Origin: Methylotenera sp.
GTDB taxonomy: Bacteria > Pseudomonadota > Gammaproteobacteria > Burkholderiales > Methylophilaceae
Assembly: GCF_029946165.1 (NCBI RefSeq)
Contig: NZ_JAQSDZ010000005.1
Span: 310,001-374,000 of the forward strand
Direction of reading: 5' to 3'
DNA: 64,000 bases
Both the position numbers and the translations under genes were made by a program. Positions within the stretch are counted from its first letter, which is position 1, and the number at the start of each line of letters is the position of its first letter. The notes beneath the pieces were generated by a model that was given only the letters and a program-made list of their open reading frames with translations, searched no databases and was not told the DNA's origin. This document shows positions 17,073-28,081 of the stretch, piece by piece.

Positions 17073-18566
17073 ATGATAGAGATTAAAATTGATTGGCATG
17101 AACGCGCAAGAGATTTAAAAATCGACGGACGCGCTTTTATTGACGGACAGCGGGTGGATGCGCTTGATGGCACTATTTTTGAGTGCTTTTCACCGATTGA
17201 TGGCCGTAAATTGGCCGATGTCGCCAATAGTAAAGCCGCAGATGTAGACCGTGCTGTAGTGGCCGCACGCGCGGCTTTTAAAGATAGACGCTGGGCGGGT
17301 TTATCACCGCGCGAACGCAAACAAACTATGATTCGTTTTGCAGATTTAGTGACTGCACATAAAGCTGAATTGGCCCTGTTAGAAACGCTAGATATGGGTA
17401 AACCTATCTCGGCCAGCTTGAGTGTAGACGTCAATTCAGCCGCCAATAGTTTGCGCTGGTTTGGTGAGGCGATTGACAAGGTTTACGATGAAATTGCACC
17501 AACGGCAGACCATACACTTGCCATGATTACACGTGAGCCAATTGGCGTAGTCGGTGCAATCGTGCCGTGGAACTATCCTATTTTAATGGCTTGCTGGAAA
17601 ATTGCACCGGCCTTAGCTTCAGGCAATAGTATCGTTCTTAAACCTTCTGAAAAATCACCGCTGACTGCATTGAGATTGGGTGATCTAGCAATCGAAGCGG
17701 GTATACCAAAAGGCGTGTTGAATGTGGTTCCAGGCTTTGGCTCAGAGGCAGGCACGCCACTGGCTATGCACATGGACGTAGATTGCATCGCCTTTACAGG
17801 TTCAACTGGAGTGGGTAAAAAAATTCAAATCATGGCAGGGCAGAGCAACCTCAAACGCGCTTGGTGCGAGCTAGGTGGCAAATCACCCAACATTGTATTT
17901 GCCGATTGCAAAGATTTGGATAAAGCTGCCGCTGCTTCTGTTGGCTCAATTTTTTATAATCAGGGTGAAAGTTGCAATGCGCCTTCGCGTTTACTCGTTG
18001 AGCGCTCAATCAAAGATGAGTTTGTTAAAAAACTTTTGACACATTTACCTGAATATCAGCCAGGTGACCCATTAGATGTCAATACTACGATGGGCGCAAT
18101 TGTAGACCGCGGCCAAATGGAAAATGTACTGAAATACATTGAAAGCGGTAAAACGCAGGGTGCAAAATTGTGCGCTGGCGGTGAGCGCGTATTAACTGAA
18201 ACAGGTGGCTTTTATATCAGCCCAACTATATTTGATGATGTGACCAATGATATGAAAATCGCTGCTGAAGAGATTTTTGGACCGGTGCTATCTATCATTA
18301 CATTTGATACAGAAGAAGAGGCTATCGCGATTGCTAATGACACAGAATACGGCCTTGCCGCTGCGATTTGGACGCAAGATCTAACTCGCGCACATATGGT
18401 GTCACGTGCCTTGCGAGCAGGCACAGTCCATGTGAATAGCTATGATGAAGATGATATTACCGTGCCTTTTGGTGGTTATAAGCAGTCTGGTAATGGTCGC
18501 GATAAATCCCTACATGCTTTGGAAAAGTACACAGAGCTTAAAACGACTTGGATAAGATTAATTTAA
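17073..18566 (+). CDS. puuC: Gamma-glutamyl-gamma-aminobutyraldehyde / 4-aminobutanal dehydrogenase
   Basis: Aldehyde dehydrogenase of 497 residues, the usual length for PuuC/KauB. Visible motifs are IVPWNYPILMACWK, FTGSTGVGKK, the base in CELGGKSPN and the nucleophile in NQGESCNAPSR, with FGGYKQSGNGRDKSLHALEKYTE at the end. KauB/PuuC enzymes are broad and accept both the free and gamma-glutamylated aminobutanal, which suits either route encoded here. It sits one base after gabD and about 40 bases before the gabT ATG. Confidence 0.85.
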   Translation: MIEIKIDWHERARDLKIDGRAFIDGQRVDALDGTIFECFSPIDGRKLADVANSKAADVDRAVVAARAAFKDRRWAGLSPRERKQTMIRFADLVTAHKAELALLETLDMGKPISASLSVDVNSAANSLRWFGEAIDKVYDEIAPTADHTLAMITREPIGVVGAIVPWNYPILMACWKIAPALASGNSIVLKPSEKSPLTALRLGDLAIEAGIPKGVLNVVPGFGSEAGTPLAMHMDVDCIAFTGSTGVGKKIQIMAGQSNLKRAWCELGGKSPNIVFADCKDLDKAAAASVGSIFYNQGESCNAPSRLLVERSIKDEFVKKLLTHLPEYQPGDPLDVNTTMGAIVDRGQMENVLKYIESGKTQGAKLCAGGERVLTETGGFYISPTIFDDVTNDMKIAAEEIFGPVLSIITFDTEEEAIAIANDTEYGLAAAIWTQDLTRAHMVSRALRAGTVHVNSYDEDDITVPFGGYKQSGNGRDKSLHALEKYTELKTTWIRLI

Positions 18567-18607
18567 AAAAACAAGAGCATCTAAAAATTAGATGTGAGGA
18601 AGAGAAT

Positions 18608-19891
18608 ATGAGTAGCACACCATTGACCAATCAAGATTTACACAACAGACGCTTAGCAGCCACGCCACGCGGCATAGGTGTAATGGCTAATTTCTTTATA
18701 GAACGCGCGCTTAACTCAGAAGTGTGGGATGTAGAAGGTAAGCGTTATATTGACTTTGCAGGCGGTATTGCTGTGCTTAATACGGGGCACAGGCACCCGA
18801 AAATAGTCGCGGCAATTGAAGCGCAGTTGCAGCAGTTTACGCATACTTGTTATCAAGTCCTCCCTTATGAAAGCTATGTCACATTAGCGGAACGTATTAA
18901 TAAGCTTACGCCCGGCACGCATGCTAAGAAAACTTGCTTTTTTTCGAGCGGCGCAGAAGCCTTAGAAAATGCTATTAAAATTGCACGCGCAAGTACTGGG
19001 CGCCCAGGTATTGTAGCTTTTGCAGGTGCATTTCATGGGCGGACTATTATGACCAGCGCCATGACCGGTAAAGTTTCCCCTTACAAAATTGGGTTTGGGC
19101 CATTCCCAGCTGAGATATATCACATTCCATTTCCGATTGATTTGCATGGCGTGAGTGTTGAAGACTCTATCAATGCGCTGCACTTGTTATTTAAAGCTGA
19201 TATTGATCCTAAGCGCATCGCCGCGATTGTGATTGAACCTGTACAGGGTGAAGGCGGTTTTTATGTAGCGCCACCAGCCTTGATGCAAGCGCTACGCCGC
19301 GAATGCGATGAACATGGCATTCTGCTGATTTACGATGAAGTACAAACGGGCTTTGGTCGTACAGGTAAATTATTTGCGGCAGAACATTATGACGTGATTC
19401 CTGACATTATCACTATGGCAAAAAGCTTAGCAGGCGGTACTACGCTATCAGCGGTTTGCGGTAAAGCTGAAGTGATGGATGGACCAGCGCCGGGTGGCTT
19501 AGGTGGCACCTATGCAGGTAACCCATTAGCAATCGCGGCTTCTCACGCCGTGCTAGATATTATTGAAGAAGAGAAGTTAGTTGAGCGCGCTAATATATTG
19601 GGAGCCAAGCTCACGGCGCGCCTCAAAGCGGCACAGGCAAAAGTGCCTGCGATAAAAGATGTGCGCGGCTTGGGCTCTATGATTGCCGCTGAGTTTTTTG
19701 ATCCCGCCACCAATGAACCATCTATGGATGTAGTAAAACGCGTACAACAGGCGGCATTAGCAGAGGGATTGATTCTGCTTACATGCGGTGTTTACGGTAA
19801 TGTGATTCGTTTCTTGTATCCATTGACTATTCAAGATGAAGTATTTGATGAAGCACTAGATATTATTGATAGAGCCTTAGCGACAGCCTAA
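18608..19891 (+). CDS. gabT: 4-aminobutyrate aminotransferase
   Basis: Class-III PLP transaminase converting GABA and 2-oxoglutarate to succinate semialdehyde and glutamate (GabT/PuuE). ATG 18608 is preferred because GAGGAAGAG lies just upstream; the in-frame extension back to 18548 overlaps the end of puuC. The 427 residues include FFSSGAEALENAIKIAR, AFHGRT, IYDEVQTGFGRTGKLFA and the PLP lysine in DIITMAKSLAGG. Last gene of the polyamine operon. It could equally be named puuE; the sequence does not separate the two. Confidence 0.9.
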   Translation: MSSTPLTNQDLHNRRLAATPRGIGVMANFFIERALNSEVWDVEGKRYIDFAGGIAVLNTGHRHPKIVAAIEAQLQQFTHTCYQVLPYESYVTLAERINKLTPGTHAKKTCFFSSGAEALENAIKIARASTGRPGIVAFAGAFHGRTIMTSAMTGKVSPYKIGFGPFPAEIYHIPFPIDLHGVSVEDSINALHLLFKADIDPKRIAAIVIEPVQGEGGFYVAPPALMQALRRECDEHGILLIYDEVQTGFGRTGKLFAAEHYDVIPDIITMAKSLAGGTTLSAVCGKAEVMDGPAPGGLGGTYAGNPLAIAASHAVLDIIEEEKLVERANILGAKLTARLKAAQAKVPAIKDVRGLGSMIAAEFFDPATNEPSMDVVKRVQQAALAEGLILLTCGVYGNVIRFLYPLTIQDEVFDEALDIIDRALATA

Positions 19892-19970
19892 ACCCATTTT
19901 TTTAATTTAATTTTATAAATCTCTCACGTGCCGCCGCCATGCGGCATATTGCTCGCTATAATGGTACTAA

Positions 19971-21638
<1,668 letters not shown>

Positions 21639-21645
21639 CCTTACT

Positions 21646-21734
21646 GTAGGAGCGGCTTGCAGCCGCGAAACCATGGTTAATCGAAAACTATGCTAAATGT
21701 CGCGCAAAACTTCGCGGCTGCAAGCCGCTCCTAC
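21646..21734. repeat. REP-type inverted pair, copy C
   Basis: GTAGGAGCGGC-TTGCA-GCCGC at the left and its exact reverse complement ending CTCCTAC at the right enclose about 45 bases between convergent pgm and the retropepsin gene. The stem is GCGGC/GCCGC where copy A has GGGGC/GCCCC, so both stem strands changed together. Confidence 0.75.
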
Positions 21735-21763
21735 ACAACCATTGGTTCGCGAGAATACTTGTA

Positions 21764-22240
21764 TTAGTTTTCTATCTGCTTGATTGTCATCTCGCCTTTA
21801 TAAAGCCTAACATCCATGCGGCTTAGGAAGGACATGCCGAGTAACACATCGCCGTCTAAGCCAGGTGCAATCATTGCCGATACATTATTGGCATCAACGC
21901 CACCCAGTTTTACTGAGCGCAGTCGCACCATATAACCTACGCTAACACCATTAGCGGTATTTGTACGAATAGCGTCTATGCTTTTTAGATTAAGTCTGTC
22001 CGCAACACCTTGTGAAATGGCGACACCCGTTGCGCCAGTATCAACCAGCACATTCACTTTTACACCGTTGATAAGCGCTTCCGCTCGATAATGCCCATCC
22101 ATCCCACGTTTTAATACAACGGTGCTACTTTCACCCAATCGATTGATTTTATTCGGGTTTTGAATGTTATCTGAAAGGTAATAAATGACGCTTGCAAGAG
22201 CAATCCAAATGGCAGCAACTAAAATAGTATTTTTAGACAT
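21764..22240 (-). CDS. Retropepsin-like clan AA aspartic protease, membrane-anchored
   Basis: 158-residue protein with one N-terminal transmembrane helix (about residues 5-22) and a periplasmic single-domain aspartyl protease fold. The active-site motif is LVDTGATGVAIS and the second family motif is DGDVLLGMSFLSRMDVRLYKGEMTI. This matches the TIGR02281-type bacterial retropepsins, whose substrates are largely unknown. It is probably monocistronic and convergent with pgm. No strong ribosome site precedes the ATG. Confidence 0.82.
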   Translation of the reverse strand: MSKNTILVAAIWIALASVIYYLSDNIQNPNKINRLGESSTVVLKRGMDGHYRAEALINGVKVNVLVDTGATGVAISQGVADRLNLKSIDAIRTNTANGVSVGYMVRLRSVKLGGVDANNVSAMIAPGLDGDVLLGMSFLSRMDVRLYKGEMTIKQIEN

Positions 22241-22313
22241 GCTATTTTTATTGGGGCTACTTGATTAGTTGCAATAGCTTGAGTAGTTACAATAGAAGGT
22301 TTTAAACTAAAAA

Positions 22314-22508
22314 TTACTCAGCTTCATCAATCCAAGCCAGTTGTATCGCCTCTAATATTTTCTCACCGCAATGTTCTGGTAAATCATTAAAGCCATCAAG
22401 TGCCATTACCCAATCCATTAAATCGGTAAAGCGCACCGTTTTTGGGTCAATATCTGGATGTTTGTCGTAAAGCTCTTCAGCAATTCTTAGGCTGTCTGTC
22501 CATTTCAT
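22314..22508 (-). CDS. iscX: IscX-like Fe-S assembly accessory protein
   Basis: 64 residues. The sequence reads [15 protein letters not shown], then [19 protein letters not shown] and [16 protein letters not shown], the complete IscX/YfhJ pattern. IscX is a small acidic protein that binds IscS and iron and modulates Fe-S cluster assembly. GGAG lies just upstream of the ATG. In enterobacteria iscX ends the isc operon; here it is alone between a protease gene and divergent glyA, with no other isc gene in view. Confidence 0.92.
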   Translation of the reverse strand: MKWTDSLRIAEELYDKHPDIDPKTVRFTDLMDWVMALDGFNDLPEHCGEKILEAIQLAWIDEAE

Positions 22509-22663
22509 GGTGTTACTCCAAATAGATATTTAAGTTAATTTATATTATAGCTTGCTACAGTTACGCAACTAAATCTTTTGCCTTTAATCTTAGTGCTTGA
22601 GCGTGTTAAAATGCGCAAACATTTTTTTCATTAAAATAATCTAGCATTTGGAAAACTAAAACC

Positions 22664-23923
22664 ATGTCGCAAGCACCATTTAACTATACCAATACCCTTA
22701 ACAAAGCAGATCCAGCCTTAGATGCTATGATTAATAGCGAAGTTGTTCGCCAACATGAGCATATCGAGCTAATTGCTTCTGAAAACTACACTAGCCCCGC
22801 TGTGATGCAGGCGCAAGGTTCTCAGCTAACTAATAAGTATGCAGAAGGTTATCCAGGAAAACGTTTTTATGGTGGTTGTGAATATGTAGACCAAGTTGAA
22901 CAGTTGGCCATTGACCGCTTGAAAGCTTTGTACGGCGCAGAGTATGCCAACGTGCAACCGCATTCAGGCTCACAAGCTAACCAAGCGGTGTATTTCTCTA
23001 TTCTAAAACCAGGCGATACCATCATGGGTATGAATCTTGGTCACGGCGGTCACTTAACGCATGGTTCGCCAGCTAATTTATCAGGCAAACTATTTAACAT
23101 CGTGCCATACGGCTTAAATGATAAAGAAGAAATCGATTACGACGAGATGGAACGCATTGCCATTGAATGCAAACCAAAATTGTTAATCGGCGGTGCGTCT
23201 GCTTATGCTTTGCGTTTTGACTGGGCGCGTATGGCTGAAATTGCTAAAAAAGTAGGTGCTTATTTCATGGTTGATATGGCGCACTATTCAGGTTTGATTG
23301 CCGCTGGTGTATATCCAAACCCAGTGCCGCATGCGGATTTTGTGACCTCAACTACACATAAAACTTTGCGTGGTCCTCGCGGCGGTATTATTTTAGCTAA
23401 AGCTGAATTTGAAAAATCATTGAATTCAAGCGTGTTCCCAGCTTTACAAGGCGGCCCATTGATGCACGTGATTGCTGCAAAAGCGACAGCGTTCTTAGAG
23501 GCTTCTCAACCAGAATTCAAAACCTATCAAGCGCAAGTCATTAAAAATGCACAAGCAATGGCTGAAGCCTTAACTGCCCGTGGTTTACGCATTATTTCAG
23601 GTCGCACTGAATCACATATGTTCTTGGTAGATTTACGTACAAAAGGCTTAACAGGTAAAGCCGCTGATGCAGCACTAGGCTTAGCGCATATCACTGTGAA
23701 CAAAAATGCGATTCCTAATGACCCAGAAAGCCCATTTGTAACTTCTGGCATTCGTATCGGTGCGCCAGCAATTACAACACGCGGCTTTAAAGAAGATGAA
23801 GCGCGTCAAGTAGCCAACTTGATTGCTGACGTGTTAGATAATCCAATAGATGAAGCGGTGATTGCGGCGACTAAAGCAAAAGTACATGCTTTAACTGCGC
23901 GCTTTCCTGTTTACCAAAACTAG
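22664..23923 (+). CDS. glyA: Serine hydroxymethyltransferase
   Basis: PLP enzyme interconverting serine and glycine with tetrahydrofolate, the main one-carbon donor reaction and central to biosynthesis in methylotrophs. 419 residues. SHMT motifs: [41 protein letters not shown], and the PLP lysine in [14 protein letters not shown]. It heads a glyA-nrdR-(unknown)-ribD-tatD gene string; nrdR begins 14 bases after the stop. Confidence 0.97.
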   Translation: MSQAPFNYTNTLNKADPALDAMINSEVVRQHEHIELIASENYTSPAVMQAQGSQLTNKYAEGYPGKRFYGGCEYVDQVEQLAIDRLKALYGAEYANVQPHSGSQANQAVYFSILKPGDTIMGMNLGHGGHLTHGSPANLSGKLFNIVPYGLNDKEEIDYDEMERIAIECKPKLLIGGASAYALRFDWARMAEIAKKVGAYFMVDMAHYSGLIAAGVYPNPVPHADFVTSTTHKTLRGPRGGIILAKAEFEKSLNSSVFPALQGGPLMHVIAAKATAFLEASQPEFKTYQAQVIKNAQAMAEALTARGLRIISGRTESHMFLVDLRTKGLTGKAADAALGLAHITVNKNAIPNDPESPFVTSGIRIGAPAITTRGFKEDEARQVANLIADVLDNPIDEAVIAATKAKVHALTARFPVYQN

Positions 23924-23937
23924 GTAATAGTTAATCA

Positions 23938-24381
23938 ATGAAATGTCCTTTTTGCGGTGATGCAGACACACAGGTAATCGATTCGCGCGTCAATGACGAA
24001 GGCGACTCTATACGCCGTCGCCGCAAATGTGGTGTTTGTGATAAGCGTTTTACGACTTACGAAACGGCAGAGTTACATATGCCGCAAGTGGTTAAAACCA
24101 ATGGTACACGTGAGGAATTTAACCGCGAAAAACTGCGCTTGTCATTCACGCGAGCATTGCATAAACGACCAGTGCCAACAGAGTATGTAGACCGTGCATT
24201 AGATAGAATCTCACAAAAATTGCTGAGTTTAGGCGAACGTGAAATTCCAGCCAGAGATTTAGGTGAAAGCGTGATGCATGAGCTTAAGTTGATGGACAAA
24301 GTCGCTTATATTCGCTTTGCTTCGGTGTATCGTAGCTTTTCGGATGTGGGTGATTTTAATGATGCAATTCGTGATTTGTAA
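23938..24381 (+). CDS. nrdR: Transcriptional repressor NrdR
   Basis: 147-residue repressor of ribonucleotide reductase genes. The zinc ribbon is CPFC at residues 3-6 and CGVC at 31-34, with the basic RRRRKC stretch. The ATP-cone domain follows ([16 protein letters not shown]). It senses ATP/dATP and binds NrdR boxes at nrd promoters, none of which is in this window. The position after glyA and before ribD is conserved in many proteobacteria. Confidence 0.97.
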   Translation: MKCPFCGDADTQVIDSRVNDEGDSIRRRRKCGVCDKRFTTYETAELHMPQVVKTNGTREEFNREKLRLSFTRALHKRPVPTEYVDRALDRISQKLLSLGEREIPARDLGESVMHELKLMDKVAYIRFASVYRSFSDVGDFNDAIRDL

Positions 24382-24423
24382 GCCGTTTTATTTTCAGTAA
24401 TTATCACCATTAGGATGTAAAAC

Positions 24424-24801
24424 ATGAAATTTATTAACTGGGCTACCATTGTATTTACCGCATTTACGGTGTTGGTAACGGTTGTATTTTTCGGATGGTG
24501 GATGATGAAAGATAGCATCGTTTTTGGTGATGAAAAATTTGATCAAGTAAAGTGGATGCAAAGCGCGGCGACGATTGAGCAAGATTGTAAGCGTGGCGAT
24601 ATGGCTTATGATTTGCAACAGCATATTCTATCAAAAGGCACCAGCAAAGACGCTATTGGCGTGTTGCTAGGTCGCCCAAGCTACGAAGACGGCAATGCGG
24701 TGGAGTATGATTTAGGCAAGTGTATGCATGTTTATCATGGTCTATTACTCTTCTTCGATGAAAATAATCGCTTAATTAATAGTCGTATTTCATCACATTA
24801 A
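24424..24801 (+). CDS. Hypothetical membrane-anchored protein, BamE/OmlA-like C-terminal half
   Basis: 125 residues with one N-terminal transmembrane helix (about 5-27) and an extracytoplasmic domain. The segment SKDAIGVLLGRPSYEDGNAVEYDLGKCMHVYHGLLLFFDENNRL resembles the helix-plus-strand pattern of the SmpA/OmlA fold, in which a rule like LLG-P precedes an expressed strand pair. Two Cys residues (near 59 and 100) could form a disulfide. It sits 42 bases after nrdR and 19 before ribD, so it is probably co-transcribed. I do not recognise a specific family; the function is unknown. Confidence 0.7.
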   Translation: MKFINWATIVFTAFTVLVTVVFFGWWMMKDSIVFGDEKFDQVKWMQSAATIEQDCKRGDMAYDLQQHILSKGTSKDAIGVLLGRPSYEDGNAVEYDLGKCMHVYHGLLLFFDENNRLINSRISSH

Positions 24802-24820
24802 ATTCAAGCATGGCTATTAA

Positions 24821-25972
24821 ATGACCTCGTTTACAGTAGCCGACCACACTTACATGACGCTTGCTCTGCGCCTAGCAGAGCAAGGCTTTTATACTACTCA
24901 GCCTAATCCTCGTGTTGGCTGTGTCATCGTCAAAAATAATCAAATTGTAGGCCAAGGCGCGCATCTAAAAGCAGGTGAGCCGCATGCGGAAGTGTTTGCT
25001 TTGCGCGAGGCTGGTGCAAATGCAAAAGATGCTGTTGCTTATGTTACGTTGGAACCATGTAATCATCATGGCCGCACGCCGCCTTGTGTCGATGCATTGA
25101 TTAATGCTGGCGTGAAGCGCGTAGTCGTGGCAATGCAAGACCCCAATCCATTGGTTGCTGGAAATGGTATAAAACGTTTGCAGGAAAATGGCATCGAGGT
25201 TGATGTTGGGTTGATGGAAGCTGAATCTAAGTCATTAAACCTTGGCTTTATTTCACGCATGACTTCTGGCATGCCTTATGTGCGCTGTAAAGTCGCGGCG
25301 AGTTTAGATGGTCGCACGGCACTAAATAATGGCAAAAGCCTGTGGATTACTGGTGAGCCAGCAAGGTTGGATGTTCAATATTGGCGTGCGCAATCATGTG
25401 CAATCGTGACTGGCATTGGTACTGTACTCACAGATAACCCCAGCATGAATGTTCGCTTGGCAAAAACAAGTCGCCAGCCCTTACGAGTTATTGTCGATAG
25501 CAATCTGCAAACGCCAACAGATTGTAAAATGCTTATTCCTGAATTACTTTCTATGAGCCCCGTATTAATCGCTTATTCGCAAGATACAAATCATAAAGCC
25601 GATTTATTAACAGCTGTTGGCGCGCAATTATTGTATTTGCCTCACGAAAATGGCCGTGTAGATTTACAGGCTTTACTTACGAATTTAGGCTCACGTGGCG
25701 TCAATGAAGTGTTAATCGAAGCAGGGCAGGGCTTGAATGGCGCATTCTTGCAGGCAGGTTTGGTTGATGAGTTTATTTTCTATTACGCTCCCAAATTGAT
25801 GGGCGCAGATGCCAAGGCGATGTTTGCAATTTCTGCGTTAGTTGAAATGCAGCAAGCCACGGAACTACAGATACTTGATGTACGCCAAATTGGGCGCGAT
25901 ATTCGTTTGCGCGCAAAACCTGTTAAAAACTTAAGTTGGCCATATGCTGATAGATACCCATTGCCATCTTGA
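24821..25972 (+). CDS. ribD: Bifunctional riboflavin deaminase/reductase RibD
   Basis: Carries out deamination and then side-chain reduction of the GTP-derived pyrimidine in riboflavin synthesis. The N-terminal cytidine-deaminase-like zinc site is PHAEVFAL plus PCNHHGRTPPC. The C-terminal half is a DHFR-like reductase domain (CKVAASLDGRTALNNGKS, GVNEVLIEAGQGLNGAFL). 383 residues, full length. It overlaps tatD by 29 bases in another frame. No FMN riboswitch is evident upstream. Confidence 0.94.
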   Translation: MTSFTVADHTYMTLALRLAEQGFYTTQPNPRVGCVIVKNNQIVGQGAHLKAGEPHAEVFALREAGANAKDAVAYVTLEPCNHHGRTPPCVDALINAGVKRVVVAMQDPNPLVAGNGIKRLQENGIEVDVGLMEAESKSLNLGFISRMTSGMPYVRCKVAASLDGRTALNNGKSLWITGEPARLDVQYWRAQSCAIVTGIGTVLTDNPSMNVRLAKTSRQPLRVIVDSNLQTPTDCKMLIPELLSMSPVLIAYSQDTNHKADLLTAVGAQLLYLPHENGRVDLQALLTNLGSRGVNEVLIEAGQGLNGAFLQAGLVDEFIFYYAPKLMGADAKAMFAISALVEMQQATELQILDVRQIGRDIRLRAKPVKNLSWPYADRYPLPS

Positions 25973-26741
25973 TGCCCCTGAGTTTGATGAGGATCGAGAC
26001 AATATTGCCATACAGGCTTTGAAACAAGGGATTTCAATCATTGTTATACCTGCTGTAGCGCGCGAACACTTCGACGCTGTGATTCGGATATGCATTAAGC
26101 ATCAACATTGCGCCTACGCGCTTGGAATTCACCCCCTGTTTGTTGATAAAGCCCAGTTGAGCGATATTGACACTTTAAAAACCTTCATTGAAAAAAATAA
26201 TCCTGTGGCGATAGGTGAAATTGGTTTGGACTACTTTGTCACTAAAAGTAATTTACAGCAACAAACTTACTTTTTTACAGAGCAATTAAAGTTAGCTAAA
26301 CAGTATGATTTACCCGTCATTCTGCACGTAAGAAATGCAATTGACGATGTTTTGAAAAGTTTACGCAGATATCAATTGAAGGGCGGTATTGCCCATGCGT
26401 TTAATGGCAGTTTTCAACAAGCGGAGCAATTGATAGCGCTTGGTTTTAAATTGGGATTTGGCGGCGCAATGACTTATAGCCGTGCTTTAAAAATTAGAGA
26501 GCTCGCAAGAAAATTACCATTAGAATCTATCGTCTTAGAAACAGATTCACCAGATATACCACCCGAATGGGTAGGATCGAAAGGTAGAAATAGCCCGCTA
26601 GAACTGAATAGAATCGCCCAAGTTTTAGCTGATTTAAGAGGGGTAAATGTGGCTCAAGTGCTTGATATTACTAGCGCAAACGCCCTAAAAGTTTTGCCAA
26701 AATTAGCTGACTTATACACACCACCTCATGTGCTACTTTAA
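25944..26741 (+). CDS. tatD: TatD-family metal-dependent DNase
   Basis: TIM-barrel metallohydrolase of 265 residues with metal ligands in LIDTHCHLD, GEIGLDYF, ILHVRNA, GGIAHAFNGS and VLETDSPDIPPEW. TatD-family proteins act as 3'-5' exonucleases in DNA repair and turnover. It overlaps the end of ribD, indicating coupled translation. The YcfH/TatD subtype is not resolved. Confidence 0.92.
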   Translation: MLIDTHCHLDAPEFDEDRDNIAIQALKQGISIIVIPAVAREHFDAVIRICIKHQHCAYALGIHPLFVDKAQLSDIDTLKTFIEKNNPVAIGEIGLDYFVTKSNLQQQTYFFTEQLKLAKQYDLPVILHVRNAIDDVLKSLRRYQLKGGIAHAFNGSFQQAEQLIALGFKLGFGGAMTYSRALKIRELARKLPLESIVLETDSPDIPPEWVGSKGRNSPLELNRIAQVLADLRGVNVAQVLDITSANALKVLPKLADLYTPPHVLL

Positions 26742-26874
26742 CTATTGCTAAAAACCCTTATAAAACAATGTGATTAATTTAAGTTATTGATTTGTATAGG
26801 TTAAATATTAGGTTAAAATTTAAGCGATTTGAAAAAAGCCTTATAAATTGGTATGTTACATTTTCAAGTCACAG

Positions 26875-26906
26875 TTATTCACAAAGTTATCCACAGATAA
26901 TGTGGA
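26875..26906. promoter_or_regulatory. DnaA-box pair upstream of mtnA
   Basis: TTATTCACA at 26875-26883 and the exact consensus TTATCCACA at 26887-26895 lie in tandem, 12 bases apart. A degenerate inverted copy (TGTGGAGTA) follows and forms a TCCACA/TGTGGA dyad with the second box. The flanking 220-base gap is very AT-rich. This could be DnaA-responsive regulation or a DnaA-titrating locus. Confidence 0.55.
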
Positions 26907-26961
26907 GTATATTTTTAGTTTCAGGGAACTTTTTAAATGTCAACTTTTGAATTAAGCATTT

Positions 26962-28059
26962 ATGATAATAAACAATGAAAAATTTCGCACAATTTGGCCT
27001 AATGATGCTATGGCGATTGATGGTCGATTCGTATCGATAATTGACCAAACAAAATTACCTCATGCATTTGAGATTGTTGAAATTTACAGCGTGTCGCAAA
27101 TGATTGTTGCGATTAAAACCATGCAAGTTCGTGGTGCGCCATTAATAGGTGCCGCCGCCGCTTATGGGGTTGCGTTGGCCATGCAAGATGATTGTTGCGA
27201 CGAACATTTGCACCTTGCCGCAACGCAGTTAATACAAAGTCGCCCGACAGCAGTTAACTTGCGTTGGGCGGTAGAGCGCATGAAACAATTGTTATTACCA
27301 ATAGAGGTAGAGCTTCGTTTGCAAGCAGCTTGGGAAGAGGCTGCAAAGATTTGCGAGGAAGATGTTTTACTTAACCAAGCCATCGGTCAGCACGGCTTGA
27401 GATTAATCCAAAGTTTGCATGCTAATCACCTAAGTAATCATCCTGCACGCCAATTAAATATCCTTACACATTGCAATGCTGGTTGGCTAGCCACTGTGGA
27501 TTTCGGCACAGCGCTTGCGCCCATCTATGCCGCGCACGATGCGGGGGTTAAGGTGCATGTGTGGGTGGATGAAACGCGCCCACGCAACCAAGGCGCAAGT
27601 TTAACAGCTTGGGAGTTGGCGCAACATGGCGTGCCACACACCGTGATTAGCGATAACGCTGGCGGACACTTAATGCAACATGGTCAAGTGGATATGGTTA
27701 TCGTCGGGGCTGATCGTGTGACCAGTACAGGAGATGTATGCAATAAAATTGGCACCTATTTAAAGGCGCTGGCGGCGTTTGATAATCATGTGCCATTTTA
27801 CGCTGCAGTACCATCGCCCACCATCGATTGGACTATGTTAAATGGGCTGCGGGAAATAGAGATAGAAGAGCGAGATGGCCGTGAAGTTACTTGGATAACT
27901 GGGATGCTAGCCACTGGCGAAGTGGCAGAAGTCAATATTTTGCCAGAAAATACTCGGGTGGCTAATCCTGCGTTTGACGTTACGCCTGCACGTTTGGTCA
28001 CAGGCATCATCACCGAACATGGTGTATTTGCGCCAAGTCAGCTAAAAAGCATTCTTTAA
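26962..28059 (+). CDS. mtnA: S-methyl-5-thioribose-1-phosphate isomerase
   Basis: Isomerises 5-methylthioribose-1-phosphate to the ribulose form in salvage of methylthioadenosine. 365 residues of the eIF2B-like isomerase family. The substrate motif is VRGAPLIGAAAAYG, the catalytic Cys171 is in LTHCNAGWLAT and the catalytic Asp251 in VIVGADRVTSTGDVCNKIGTY. It is followed after 22 bases by a FucA-like aldolase rather than by mtnB, mtnC or mtnD. Confidence 0.93.
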   Translation: MIINNEKFRTIWPNDAMAIDGRFVSIIDQTKLPHAFEIVEIYSVSQMIVAIKTMQVRGAPLIGAAAAYGVALAMQDDCCDEHLHLAATQLIQSRPTAVNLRWAVERMKQLLLPIEVELRLQAAWEEAAKICEEDVLLNQAIGQHGLRLIQSLHANHLSNHPARQLNILTHCNAGWLATVDFGTALAPIYAAHDAGVKVHVWVDETRPRNQGASLTAWELAQHGVPHTVISDNAGGHLMQHGQVDMVIVGADRVTSTGDVCNKIGTYLKALAAFDNHVPFYAAVPSPTIDWTMLNGLREIEIEERDGREVTWITGMLATGEVAEVNILPENTRVANPAFDVTPARLVTGIITEHGVFAPSQLKSIL

Positions 28060-28081
28060 TTAATTAAAATATACATTAACT

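Noticed and set aside
19929-19944. Terminator hairpin TGCCGC/GCGGCA before pgm
   Set aside because: Short stem without a following T-run; gabT already has a T-rich region before it, but not in terminator order.
26742-26961. Replication origin
   Set aside because: Only two good DnaA boxes, no dnaA, dnaN, gidA or parAB nearby, and no skew data. Kept as a DnaA-box finding, not called oriC.
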